The notes: generated from the letters alone by a model not told the origin. A DNA stretch of 14,330 nucleotides from CAZGLK01 sp964526375 (GCA_964526375.1 CAZGLK010000019.1:1-14330); one strand, 5' to 3'; positions 1-5,765 are shown, counted from the first letter of the stretch. Made by a program: numbers and translations.

Positions 1-20
1 TTCCTTCAGGATATCGCGGG

Positions 21-55
21 AGACACTATGTGTCTAATTTTAGGGGTACCTGCCC
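21..55. repeat. Palindrome plus GGTACC-containing segment, possible mobile-element end
   Basis: AGACACTATGTGTCT at 21-35 is a perfect inverted repeat with a 3-nt centre. It is followed by an AT-rich stretch and GGGGTACCTGCCC at 43-55, which includes the GGTACC palindrome. The NUDIX reading frame departs from its family pattern exactly at the right edge. The arrangement resembles the palindromic ends of REP/IS200-type elements, but no transposase is visible in the window, so the assignment is tentative. Confidence 0.4.
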
Positions 56-226
56 TTCTTCGTGAATTTCTCTCTTTGCAGCCGTAAGCACATCTTCTCT
101 TTCATCAATATGACCTTTCGGCAAAGACCACGATGTTCCCTTCTGACTCACAACAAGAATTTGACCATCGTTATTGACTACGACGCCGCCAGCACTTTTT
201 GTGTGTTTTAGAGGCTTATTTCCCAT
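26..226 (-). CDS. Truncated NUDIX hydrolase (N-terminal part only)
   Basis: This 66-residue product has the N-terminal half of a NUDIX hydrolase, a family that hydrolyses nucleoside diphosphates linked to another moiety. SAGGVVV (residues 11-17) is the first strand. SWSLPKGHIDERE leads into the Nudix box, of which G, E and REIHEE (residues 53-58) are present. The family pattern continues REUXEEXGU, but here the frame reads EEGQVPLKLDT and stops. The box therefore ends at its last catalytic glutamates, and the roughly 70-80 residues that normally follow are absent. The departure point coincides with GGGCAGGTACC and a palindrome at 21-35, which suggests an insertion or rearrangement. The start is the ATG at 226; I see no Shine-Dalgarno. 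It is probably a broken gene. The window edge prevents checking whether the 3' half lies beyond it. Confidence 0.7.
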   Translation of the reverse strand: MGNKPLKHTKSAGGVVVNNDGQILVVSQKGTSWSLPKGHIDEREDVLTAAKREIHEEGQVPLKLDT

Positions 227-267
227 GACACTTTTACAACAAATACACAGCTTGTTATTCTTATATT

Positions 268-345
268 GCGGTGGGGGTGGCGCAGTGCTGGATCCGGCTT
301 ACCATCCAGGGTCTACGGGGTGCAAATCCCCGCACCTCCACCGCC
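268..345 (-). other. Cloverleaf-like structured element in the NUDIX 5' leader
   Basis: Positions 268-279 pair with 333-344 in an unbroken 12-bp stem (one G-U on the plus strand). Inside it, CGGGG/CCCCG (316-320/328-332) makes a hairpin with a 7-nt loop TGCAAAT, stacked directly on the long stem as a T-arm would be. CTGGAT/ATCCAG (288-293/304-309) makes a second hairpin with a 10-nt loop. On the plus strand this imitates a tRNA acceptor/T-arm half, with CACCTCCA followed by CCG, but the D arm and a 7-nt anticodon loop cannot be formed, so I do not call a tRNA. On the minus strand it lies about 42 nt upstream of the NUDIX start, where a cis-regulatory leader would sit. Its core is repeated in inverted orientation at 405-430. 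Confidence 0.45.
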
Positions 346-369
346 TCGAGGTTATCCACACCCAAACTC

Positions 370-397
370 TTGACACATTCATAGCTATGACTATAAT
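370..397 (+). promoter_or_regulatory. Strong sigma70-type promoter for the small RNA
   Basis: The -35 box TTGACA (370-375) and the -10 box TATAAT (392-397) are both consensus and are separated by 16 nt. The predicted start of transcription is near 404. No open reading frame of useful length follows before the terminator at 450-470, so the promoter appears to serve a short non-coding transcript. Confidence 0.75.
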
Positions 398-403
398 AAA
401 GGC

Positions 404-470
404 AGGATGGTAAGTCGGATATAAGCACTGTGCTTAGATCCCCCGATAGCCCGCAGAAATGCGGGTTTTT
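404..470 (+). ncRNA. Predicted small RNA of about 67 nt, unknown family
   Basis: The unit is bounded by a consensus promoter and an intrinsic terminator and contains no plausible coding frame. AAGCA/TGCTT (423-427/431-435) forms a central hairpin. GGAT (405-408 or 417-420) can pair with ATCC (438-441), and TCGG (415-418) can pair with CCGA (443-446). Using 405-408 would give a pseudoknot; using 417-420 gives one extended hairpin. The segment GGATGGTAAGTCGGAT plus AGCACTG matches the reverse complement of the structured element at 268-345 at 22 of 23 core positions, with a one-base difference in spacing. I cannot assign it to a known RNA class. Confidence 0.6.
450..470 (+). terminator. Intrinsic terminator of the small RNA
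   Basis: CCCGCA (450-455), a GAAA tetraloop, TGCGGG (460-465) and a run of five T make a textbook rho-independent terminator 46 nt after the predicted transcription start. Confidence 0.8.
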
Positions 471-625
471 GGTTGGTTTTTCGATGCATAATTAGCCCCA
501 CAACCTGCGACACTTCTGCTTTTTTAATAACCAACCGCAGGAGTTTTCCTTATTTTAAGCCATTTCCCAAACAATGCACCTGCTGAATTGGTCGAAATAT
601 TGAAAATGCCACGGTAGTCAAACAC
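471..625. other. Intergenic stretch with no recognised gene
   Basis: I see no coding frame or RNA gene here. The only structure is a widely spaced 8-bp inverted repeat, GGTTGGTT (471-478) and AACCAACC (529-536), of unknown meaning. Confidence 0.5.
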
Positions 626-655
626 TTGACAAATGCTATACTTCCATACTATACT
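626..655 (+). promoter_or_regulatory. Promoter of the DUF2103-type gene
   Basis: TTGACA (626-631) and TATACT (650-655) are separated by 18 nt, giving a start near 662 and a 5' UTR of about 48 nt before the ATG at 710. A TTG in frame with the downstream gene lies inside the -35 box, so it cannot be the start codon if this promoter is used. Confidence 0.65.
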
Positions 656-709
656 GTACTTAGTTCTCAGTTCAATTTATCAGCACTTGTCGCCACAGAA
701 GGGGGAAAG

Positions 710-997
710 ATGAAGCATCGCGGCTCTTCAAAAATCAAGTACGAGCACCACATGATTCAGGGGTTGCGACAACTTCTGGAACAGATCGAGCCTTGGGACG
801 AGATCAAAAGCATCATCCCTGGTGAGATCAAGCCTGCCAAATCGCACAAGCCACTTTCGCTGGGGGTGAAGTACAACACTCCAACAGGGATCAAGTGTCT
901 TGCTAGATCTGGATCGGCCGTTCAAGAAGTGTTTATCGTGACCTCGAATCCGAAAGCTTTCAAGCAACACCTTGAAAACTTTCAACAAACGTCCTGA
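710..997 (+). CDS. DUF2103 family protein (predicted metal-binding)
   Basis: This 95-residue protein matches the pattern I know for DUF2103 (COG4031-type, annotated as predicted metal-binding in archaea and cyanobacteria). The N-terminal KHRGSSKIKYEHHMIQGLRQLLEQI corresponds to the family's HSSxIPGLxxxLxxL start, then IIPGEI, a basic stretch with SHKPLSLGVKY, and finally CLARSGSAVQEVFIVT, which corresponds to the conserved IARxGxxVQEVFVxT. The His pair at residues 12-13 could be the metal-ligand region, but this is inference. The start is ATG 710, chosen because GGGGGAAAG lies just upstream and because an upstream in-frame TTG falls inside the promoter. The gene stands alone, convergent with secA. 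Its biochemical role is unknown. Confidence 0.65.
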   Translation: MKHRGSSKIKYEHHMIQGLRQLLEQIEPWDEIKSIIPGEIKPAKSHKPLSLGVKYNTPTGIKCLARSGSAVQEVFIVTSNPKAFKQHLENFQQTS

Positions 998-1034
998 GCA
1001 TGACCGTAAACTGCTTGTTTTTGTTTTCTCTCCC

Positions 1035-3941
1035 CTACGTCCCATGACACTTCTTGTATTTCTTTCCACTACCACATGGGCAAGGGTCGTTGCGGCCGAC
1101 CTTGTCGCCGGAACGCTGACTCACGCTGACTGAACGCTGATTTACGCTGACTGGACGCCGATTCTCGCTGATATTTTCCGCGTTGGTCCGCGTATCATTC
1201 CGCGTTGGTCCGCGTATTCCAGCAGGAATGGTACCAACTTTAAATATCAACCCGGCCACTTGACTATCCAGCGCCGCCAAAAAATCCTGAAACAATCTGT
1301 GCCCTTCGGTTTTGTATTCCACCAAAGGATCGCGCTGGCCGTAAGCGCGCAACCCCACCGAATCGCGCAAGTGCTCCATTTCCTCCAAGTGATCCATCCA
1401 CAATTCATCAAGAGTCCTCAACAACACCAGCTTGCCTATGTGAGCCATTGCCTCGGCGCCCAACTCCGCCTCGCGCGATTGGTAAGCCGCCTCTATAAAA
1501 CTCACCAACAAATTTATTAACTTTTCCTGATCGGCTTTAATTTTTTCAGCCGCACTTTTAAGATCGTTACCGGCAGACTCGCTGATGGGAACAATCCGAG
1601 CCAGCACCGTTACAATTCCCTCTATGTCAAAAACATCTTCCGCAGCCGAGGCATGAGACAAAACCAAATTCTTGGCCTCGCCGCGCAGAGTGTCTAAAAT
1701 AGTTTCTTTAATTTTGCCGGCGTTTTCAGAACCGACAAACTGCCGCCGCATTTTGTAGACCACATCGCGGTGTTTGTTCATGACCTCATCGTACTCCAAA
1801 ACATGCTTGCGCATGTCAAAATGGTAGCCCTCTATCTTGGCTTGAGCTGCCTCAATGGCCCGCGAAACCAGACTGCTTTGTATGGCTTCGTCTTCGGGAA
1901 TGTTAAAACGGGCCATTATACTTTTGATTTTGTCGCCGCCAAAAACTCTCATCAAATCATCTTCCAGCGAAACAAAAAACTGCGACTCGCCCGCATCCCC
2001 CTGCCGACCACTTCGCCCGCGCAACTGATTGTCTATGCGCCGAGCTTCGTGGCGTCCGGTGCCTAAAACAAACAACCCGCCCGCGTCTTTTACTTTTTGA
2101 GCTTCGGCCGCGTCGGGCGGGTTGCCGCCCAAAACAATGTCCACACCGCGGCCGGCAATGTTGGTGGCCAAAGTTACCGCTCCGCGCCGGCCGGCTTGGG
2201 CAATAATCTGGGCCTCGGCCTCGTGGTTTTTGGCGTTCAAAACTTTGTGGTCAACACCGACTTGATGCAAGAGCGCGCTCAAATGTTCATTCTTTTCAAT
2301 GGAGCTGGAACCCAGCAAAACCGGCTGGCCCTTTTCGTTAAGTTCTTTAACACGCCGCAAAACCGCCTGAAACTTGCCTGGCTCGGAGCGATAGATCATG
2401 TCGGGCTGATCCAGCCGAATCATGGGCTTGTGAGTGGGAATCACCGCCACATCCAAGTTGTAAACCTTGCGAAACTCCTCGGCCGAGGTTAAAGCCGTGC
2501 CCGACATGCCGGCCAGTTTTTTGTAAAGCCGGAAATAATTTTGAAAAGTAATAGTGGCCACCGTGCGCGATTCGCGCTTTACGGCCACGCCCTCTTTAGC
2601 TTCTATGGCCTGGTGCAAACCCTCGCTATAACGCCGGCCGGGCATTAAACGGCCGGTAAACTCATCCACAATAACAACCTCGCCGTCTTTAACAATGTAA
2701 TCTTTGTCGCGCTTAAACAAAACCTGCGCTTTAAGGGCTTGCTCCAAATGATGAACCAGCCGCACGCCGCCTTCTTCGTAAAGATTTTTAACGCCCAAAA
2801 AATTCTCCACCCTGGAAATACCCTCTTGGGTTAATACCGCCGAGCGCATTTTCTCGTCCACTTTGTAATGCTCCTCGGCTTTAAGGCGCGGCACTAAACG
2901 GGCAAATTTTTGATACAGCTGGCCGGATTCTTCGTCTGGTTGGGAAATAATCAAGGGCGTGCGGGCCTCATCTATTAAAATGCTGTCCACCTCGTCCACA
3001 ATGGCGTAATTCCAGCTTGCCCCGAGCGATTTATCCTGAGCGGAGTCGAAGGAAGTCGAGGGGCTACCTTCTGATCCACTCCTTTGAGCCAATTGACCGA
3101 TATCATACACCAGATTATCCCGCAAATAATCAAACCCAAACTCGTTGTTGGTTCCATAAGTTATATCGGCCCGATAGGCCTCGGCCCTTGAACACGGCCG
3201 CAAAAATTCGTGAATAACCTTAAAGCCACCCACAACATCTCTTACATCGTCGAGCTTGGAGCTTGGAGCTTGCCTGCCCGCCGAAGCCTTGGCGGAGGCG
3301 GGGAGCTTGGAGACAACTTCTGAGTTTTGATCATTGGGATTTGCCTGCCCCGCGGAGCCTTGGCGAAGTGGGGGAATTTGTTTGGTAATTGGTAATTGGT
3401 AATTGGTAATTCCATTTTCTTGGTCCTTGATATTGCCAACCACCGACGGATTATAGAGATAACTGGTCTCATGATTGATACATCCGACGATCAAACCAAG
3501 AAAATGGTATATTTGTCCCATCCAAACCGTGTCGCGCCGGGCCAAATAATCGTTGACCGTAACCACATGCGCACCCTTGCCTTCAAGAGCGTTAAGATAA
3601 ATCGCCAGAGTGGCTGTAAGCGTTTTGCCTTCTCCCGTTTTCATCTCGGCGATTTTGCCTTCGTGCAAAGCCAGGCCGCCCACCAACTGCACGTCAAAAT
3701 GACGCTGGCCTAAAGTTCTCACCGAGGCCTCGCGAACCGCGGCAAAAGCTTGGGGAAGTATAGTATCTAGGGTATAGCCACTAGCCACTAGGGTTTTGAA
3801 TTCTTGGGTTTTGTTTTTTAATTCCTCATCCGAGAGCTTTTTAAATTCGGACTCCAGCGCGTTTATTTCGCCCACAAGCCTAAACGCCCGCTTCAAAAAG
3901 CGGTCGTTCTCATCGCCGAAAAGTTTGGAAAACAAAGGCAT
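1035..3941 (-). CDS. secA: Preprotein translocase ATPase SecA
   Basis: SecA is the cytoplasmic motor that pushes preproteins through SecYEG. The 968-residue product has Walker A MKTGEGKT (100-107), the VDEVDSILIDEARTPLI block (315-331), VDEFTGRLMPGRRYSEGLHQAIEAKEG (425-451), the helicase motif IAGRGVDI (595-602), LRGRSGRQGDAG (640-651), the helical scaffold/two-helix-finger region around LRTLDELWMDHLEEM, and a C-terminal SEC-C zinc motif with CPCGSGKKYKKCH (954-966). It is longer than usual (E. coli 901, B. subtilis about 840) because of two insertions in NBD1: residues about 156-250, just before AEAYRADITYGTNNE, and about 284-309, between DNLVYD and NYAIVDEVD. A repeat-encoded linker also lies at about 911-946. 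The inserts are encoded by tandem and palindromic DNA repeats yet keep the frame. The start is ATG 3941 (MPLFSKLFGDEN) by homology; an upstream in-frame TTG at 3953 is less likely. All catalytic motifs are intact, so the protein is probably functional. Confidence 0.97.
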   Translation of the reverse strand: MPLFSKLFGDENDRFLKRAFRLVGEINALESEFKKLSDEELKNKTQEFKTLVASGYTLDTILPQAFAAVREASVRTLGQRHFDVQLVGGLALHEGKIAEMKTGEGKTLTATLAIYLNALEGKGAHVVTVNDYLARRDTVWMGQIYHFLGLIVGCINHETSYLYNPSVVGNIKDQENGITNYQLPITKQIPPLRQGSAGQANPNDQNSEVVSKLPASAKASAGRQAPSSKLDDVRDVVGGFKVIHEFLRPCSRAEAYRADITYGTNNEFGFDYLRDNLVYDIGQLAQRSGSEGSPSTSFDSAQDKSLGASWNYAIVDEVDSILIDEARTPLIISQPDEESGQLYQKFARLVPRLKAEEHYKVDEKMRSAVLTQEGISRVENFLGVKNLYEEGGVRLVHHLEQALKAQVLFKRDKDYIVKDGEVVIVDEFTGRLMPGRRYSEGLHQAIEAKEGVAVKRESRTVATITFQNYFRLYKKLAGMSGTALTSAEEFRKVYNLDVAVIPTHKPMIRLDQPDMIYRSEPGKFQAVLRRVKELNEKGQPVLLGSSSIEKNEHLSALLHQVGVDHKVLNAKNHEAEAQIIAQAGRRGAVTLATNIAGRGVDIVLGGNPPDAAEAQKVKDAGGLFVLGTGRHEARRIDNQLRGRSGRQGDAGESQFFVSLEDDLMRVFGGDKIKSIMARFNIPEDEAIQSSLVSRAIEAAQAKIEGYHFDMRKHVLEYDEVMNKHRDVVYKMRRQFVGSENAGKIKETILDTLRGEAKNLVLSHASAAEDVFDIEGIVTVLARIVPISESAGNDLKSAAEKIKADQEKLINLLVSFIEAAYQSREAELGAEAMAHIGKLVLLRTLDELWMDHLEEMEHLRDSVGLRAYGQRDPLVEYKTEGHRLFQDFLAALDSQVAGLIFKVGTIPAGIRGPTRNDTRTNAENISENRRPVSVNQRSVSVSQRSGDKVGRNDPCPCGSGKKYKKCHGT
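1111..1217. repeat. Two tandem repeat types encoding the SecA C-terminal linker
   Basis: Six copies of ACGCTGA or a one-base variant start at 1113, 1123, 1134, 1144, 1155 and 1165, spaced alternately 10 and 11 bp. They are followed by two exact 20-bp copies of TTCCGCGTTGGTCCGCGTAT at 1176-1195 and 1198-1217. The block lies inside secA and encodes the low-complexity Asn/Ser/Arg/Val linker between the scaffold region and the SEC-C zinc motif. Confidence 0.85.
3029..3060. repeat. Repeat-like insert in secA NBD1 (second insertion)
   Basis: The stretch with ATCCTGAGCGGAGTCGAAGGA-type sequence (3033-3053, followed by a GTCGAGG echo) encodes the peptide SFDSAQDKS within an extra segment of SecA absent from typical family members. 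From memory this resembles a dispersed short repeat seen in environmental bacterial genomes; there is only one copy in this window. Confidence 0.5.
3252..3411. repeat. Composite repeat block inserted in secA NBD1
   Basis: In order this holds three perfect copies of GAGCTTG (3252-3272), a 32-bp hairpin-forming unit (3272-3303), a partial GAGCTTG echo (3304-3310), a second copy of the 32-bp unit (3343-3374, 26 of 32 identical) and four perfect copies of TTGGTAA (3382-3409). The whole block is within the secA frame without a stop. The two 32-bp units are translated in different frames, giving LPASAKASAGRQ and PPLRQGSAGQA. Confidence 0.9.
3778..3791. repeat. Heptamer duplication CCACTAG x2 in secA
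   Basis: Two adjacent copies of CCACTAG encode part of VASGYT at about residues 52-57, a variable link just before the conserved LPQAFAAVREAS helix. The duplication does not lengthen the protein noticeably. Confidence 0.5.
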
Positions 3942-4000
3942 ATTTGTTCTCAACTCAATCTAGCATATAACACCTCGGGCTGAAAACAAAACAACCAAAA

Positions 4001-4045
4001 TGAACCCGACCCCGCCCCAAGGGGCGGGGTATCGGGGCGGGTTCA
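4001..4045. repeat. Nested GC-rich palindrome (copy 1)
   Basis: An outer 8-bp stem, TGAACCCG (4001-4008) with CGGGTTCA (4038-4045), encloses a 10-bp hairpin, ACCCCGCCCC-AA-GGGGCGGGGT (4009-4030). It lies about 60 bp upstream of secA. The inner palindrome recurs at 4125-4144. Confidence 0.7.
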
Positions 4046-4055
4046 GCTTGCAAGG

Positions 4056-4104
4056 TGTCGGCTCTGCCCCGTTAAAGCGAAGCTTCTACGGGGCTCCGCC
4101 GACA
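4056..4104. repeat. Long imperfect hairpin upstream of secA
   Basis: TGTCGGC (4056-4062) pairs with GCCGACA (4098-4104), and GCCCCGT pairs with ACGGGGC inside it, leaving an AAAGCGAAGCTT-rich loop. There is no T-run on either side, so it looks like a dispersed palindromic repeat rather than a terminator. Confidence 0.6.
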
Positions 4105-4124
4105 GCATTTTAAAAGCCCTCCAT

Positions 4125-4144
4125 CCCCGCCCCAAGGGGCGGGG
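4125..4144. repeat. GC-rich palindrome (copy 2)
   Basis: CCCCGCCCC-AA-GGGGCGGGG is a perfect 9-bp inverted repeat, identical to the inner hairpin at 4010-4029. Confidence 0.75.
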
Positions 4145-4160
4145 TATTACGGGCGGCAAA

Positions 4161-4195
4161 ATAATGGCCTCGCTTTATTTAAGCCAGGCCATTAT
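4161..4195 (-). terminator. Terminator of the membrane HicA-domain gene
   Basis: ATAATGGCCT (4161-4170) pairs with AGGCCATTAT (4186-4195), and GCTT/AAGC extends the stem towards the loop. Read on the minus strand, the hairpin overlaps the gene's TAA stop and is followed by TTTTG, as expected for an intrinsic terminator. Confidence 0.6.
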
Positions 4196-5544
4196 AAATA
4201 ATAAAGTTCACTAAACTCCTCCAGTGAGATGCCGGCCTTTTTCAAGATACCTCTAAACCGGTCTGGATAAATATCATCGTGCTTGGGGATACTAACGGAC
4301 GGCCGACCCACGCATTTTAAAAAGAAGTGGCTCCGGCTGTATCGCTCGTGCTGATAGCCCACCTTCATTAACACCCCAACTATCTCCTCCCCGGACAAAC
4401 TGGGCAGATGGGTATGGATGTGGGCCTTGGCTGCGCCGCTGTCTGGTTTAACAACAACTGGCTTGATTCTGGCAGAAGTCTGGGTGAGCGCTTGAGCCCT
4501 TTTTAAAAACAAACGAGCCCCCGGAACACCATGTCGGCCGGAATGCAATTCGGCCAGCATAAAATCCAACTCGGATCTAACGGCTTCAGCGCGGGTTTTT
4601 CTTTTTAAAGATTCCAACTGCCTAATGGCTCTGTCTATTTTTTCTTGGCTGGGAGATCTAGCCTGGCGGGAATCAACCAAGGACTTTTGAGTTAGTGCGG
4701 CCCGATCGCCATTCCCCCCGCTCTCCGAGACAAGCGCCACAGGGGAAAGAACCAAGTTGTCACCGGGCGCCAGCGGGGCGTCTTCGGGCAAAGAATCGCT
4801 TTGGCCACACCTCTCTTCGCGCCGCCCGGGAAAGAACTCCGGCGCCAGAGCCGCCTTTTGCGGCACTGGCCGCGGTTTTGATTTTGAACCGGTCTTGGCC
4901 CCAAAATAACAACCCAGCCTAAAAGCGGCCGAGACAACCGCCAAAACCAGGCCAAACCAGAGCACATAAGGCACGGCTCTTAAGGCCAGATACTTGGGGT
5001 AAATCAACTGCACCTCCCAAAAAGGAAACGCATTCCTAAGGCCAAAAATGCTCAAGGGTGACATGGTCCCGTTGGCATAAACTTTGTAAAAAGATCCCTT
5101 ATGAAAGTGCAGCCGGATTTCTCCGTCATCAATTTCAGCCCCTTCCAAGTAAGAAGCCACAGCTTCAGCCGGGGGCGCAAAGAACACAGCATCTTTGTCT
5201 TCCAAAAAGAACTGGCAGACTGCGCCCGGCTCGCTTTGCTTAAGGTGTATCAAATCTACTCCCAGCTGGTAAGCGGACCCAACAAAATCCCGCATGGCCG
5301 AGGTGCTTATTGGCTTGACCTTGGCCCTCTCGGCCGGAGAGACCGGAGTGGACTTTAATAAAATCGGCTCCTTAACCTCCCATAAAACCCATGCTCCGAA
5401 CCTTTTACGGACGGTTTTTTCTATGGTTGCTCGAATAGCCTGATCGCTGAACTCGGGCCTGGCCAGAAACCAAAACTCCATGGCCGCCCAAACCAAAACC
5501 AGGCCAACCAACAAGCCAACCGAGGATCTTTTCATTCTTTTCAT
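4192..5544 (-). CDS. Two-TM membrane protein with C-terminal HicA-like domain
   Basis: This 450-residue protein starts at ATG 5544, supported by GGAGGT a few bases upstream. A basic N-terminus (MKRMKRSS) precedes TM1 at about 8-27. An extracytoplasmic region of about 155 residues follows, and TM2 is at about 190-210 (VPYVLWFGLVLAVVSAAF). A basic, low-complexity cytoplasmic stretch and a short charged helical region come next. The last 67 residues or so read LSGEEIVGVLMKVGYQHERYSRSHFFLK, then VSIPKHDDIYPDRFRGILKKAGISLEEFSEL. This matches the HicA/YcfA mRNA-interferase pattern (short dsRBD-like fold, catalytic His in the GSHH position, here SRSH, then a VxVPxH strand and the LRxILKxAGIS helix). 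Positive-inside topology puts the domain in the cytoplasm. I do not recognise the extracytoplasmic part. No HicB lies in the same operon, though a hicBA pair is divergently encoded next door. The fold call is fairly secure; RNase activity is inference. Confidence 0.75.
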   Translation of the reverse strand: MKRMKRSSVGLLVGLVLVWAAMEFWFLARPEFSDQAIRATIEKTVRKRFGAWVLWEVKEPILLKSTPVSPAERAKVKPISTSAMRDFVGSAYQLGVDLIHLKQSEPGAVCQFFLEDKDAVFFAPPAEAVASYLEGAEIDDGEIRLHFHKGSFYKVYANGTMSPLSIFGLRNAFPFWEVQLIYPKYLALRAVPYVLWFGLVLAVVSAAFRLGCYFGAKTGSKSKPRPVPQKAALAPEFFPGRREERCGQSDSLPEDAPLAPGDNLVLSPVALVSESGGNGDRAALTQKSLVDSRQARSPSQEKIDRAIRQLESLKRKTRAEAVRSELDFMLAELHSGRHGVPGARLFLKRAQALTQTSARIKPVVVKPDSGAAKAHIHTHLPSLSGEEIVGVLMKVGYQHERYSRSHFFLKCVGRPSVSIPKHDDIYPDRFRGILKKAGISLEEFSELYYL

Positions 5545-5626
5545 TATGACCTCCAAATCCTCCCTAGCCGCATTTATGAAAAACCCTTGTATTTTTTTAT
5601 GTAAAGAACCCAATTATTTTACATAT

Positions 5627-5656
5627 AATATACCATATTCCGCATTAAAAAGTGAA
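5627..5656 (-). promoter_or_regulatory. Possible extended -10 promoter of the membrane HicA-domain gene
   Basis: On the minus strand TTCACT (5656-5651), an 18-nt gap and TATATT (5632-5627) preceded by TGG form an extended -10 type promoter, with a 5' UTR of about 75 nt. The -35 match is weak and lies within the structured element at 5640-5765. Confidence 0.4.
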
Positions 5657-5765
5657 GCCCCCGCAGGAGCTGGGGGCTTCTTTTGGAGGCGGTGCGAAAC
5701 CCCGCACCGAAAGCAGGCTTTATACCCTCCAGCCCCAGACAGGAGTCTGGGGCTTTCTGATGCGG
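5640..5765. other. Multibranched structured element, candidate ncRNA or miniature repeat
   Basis: An outer stem, CCGCAT/ATGCGG (5640-5645/5760-5765), encloses three branches. Branch one is a 9-bp hairpin (5654-5662/5672-5680) followed by TTTT. Branch two is GGAGG/CCTCC (5685-5689/5726-5730), holding a 7-bp hairpin (5690-5696/5703-5709) and a small AAAG/CTTT hairpin. Branch three is a 10-bp hairpin (5731-5740/5745-5754) with an AGGA loop. Two loops contain CAGGAG. It sits between the divergent HicA-domain gene and hicBA. The first and last hairpins could act singly as terminators, but no plus-strand gene lies upstream for them to serve. Confidence 0.5.

Noticed and set aside
268..345. Considered a tmRNA fragment because the CTCCACC end resembles tmRNA termini
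   Set aside because: The T-loop is TGCAAAT instead of TTCAAAT/TTCGA-type, and no tag-coding region or pseudoknots follow.
404..470. Considered SRP RNA, 6S RNA or a known riboswitch for the small RNA
   Set aside because: The SRP GGAAGCAGCC-type loop is absent, 6S is much longer, and no riboswitch core I know matches.
2097..2492. Open frame of 131 codons on the plus strand within secA
   Set aside because: It is antisense to conserved SecA helicase motifs, has no recognisable domain and no promoter; similar long shadows occur opposite other GC-rich genes (for example 12102-12575).
3252..3411. Possible CRISPR-like array because of multiple repeats
   Set aside because: Units are 7 bp and contiguous with no unique spacers, and the block is an open part of secA.
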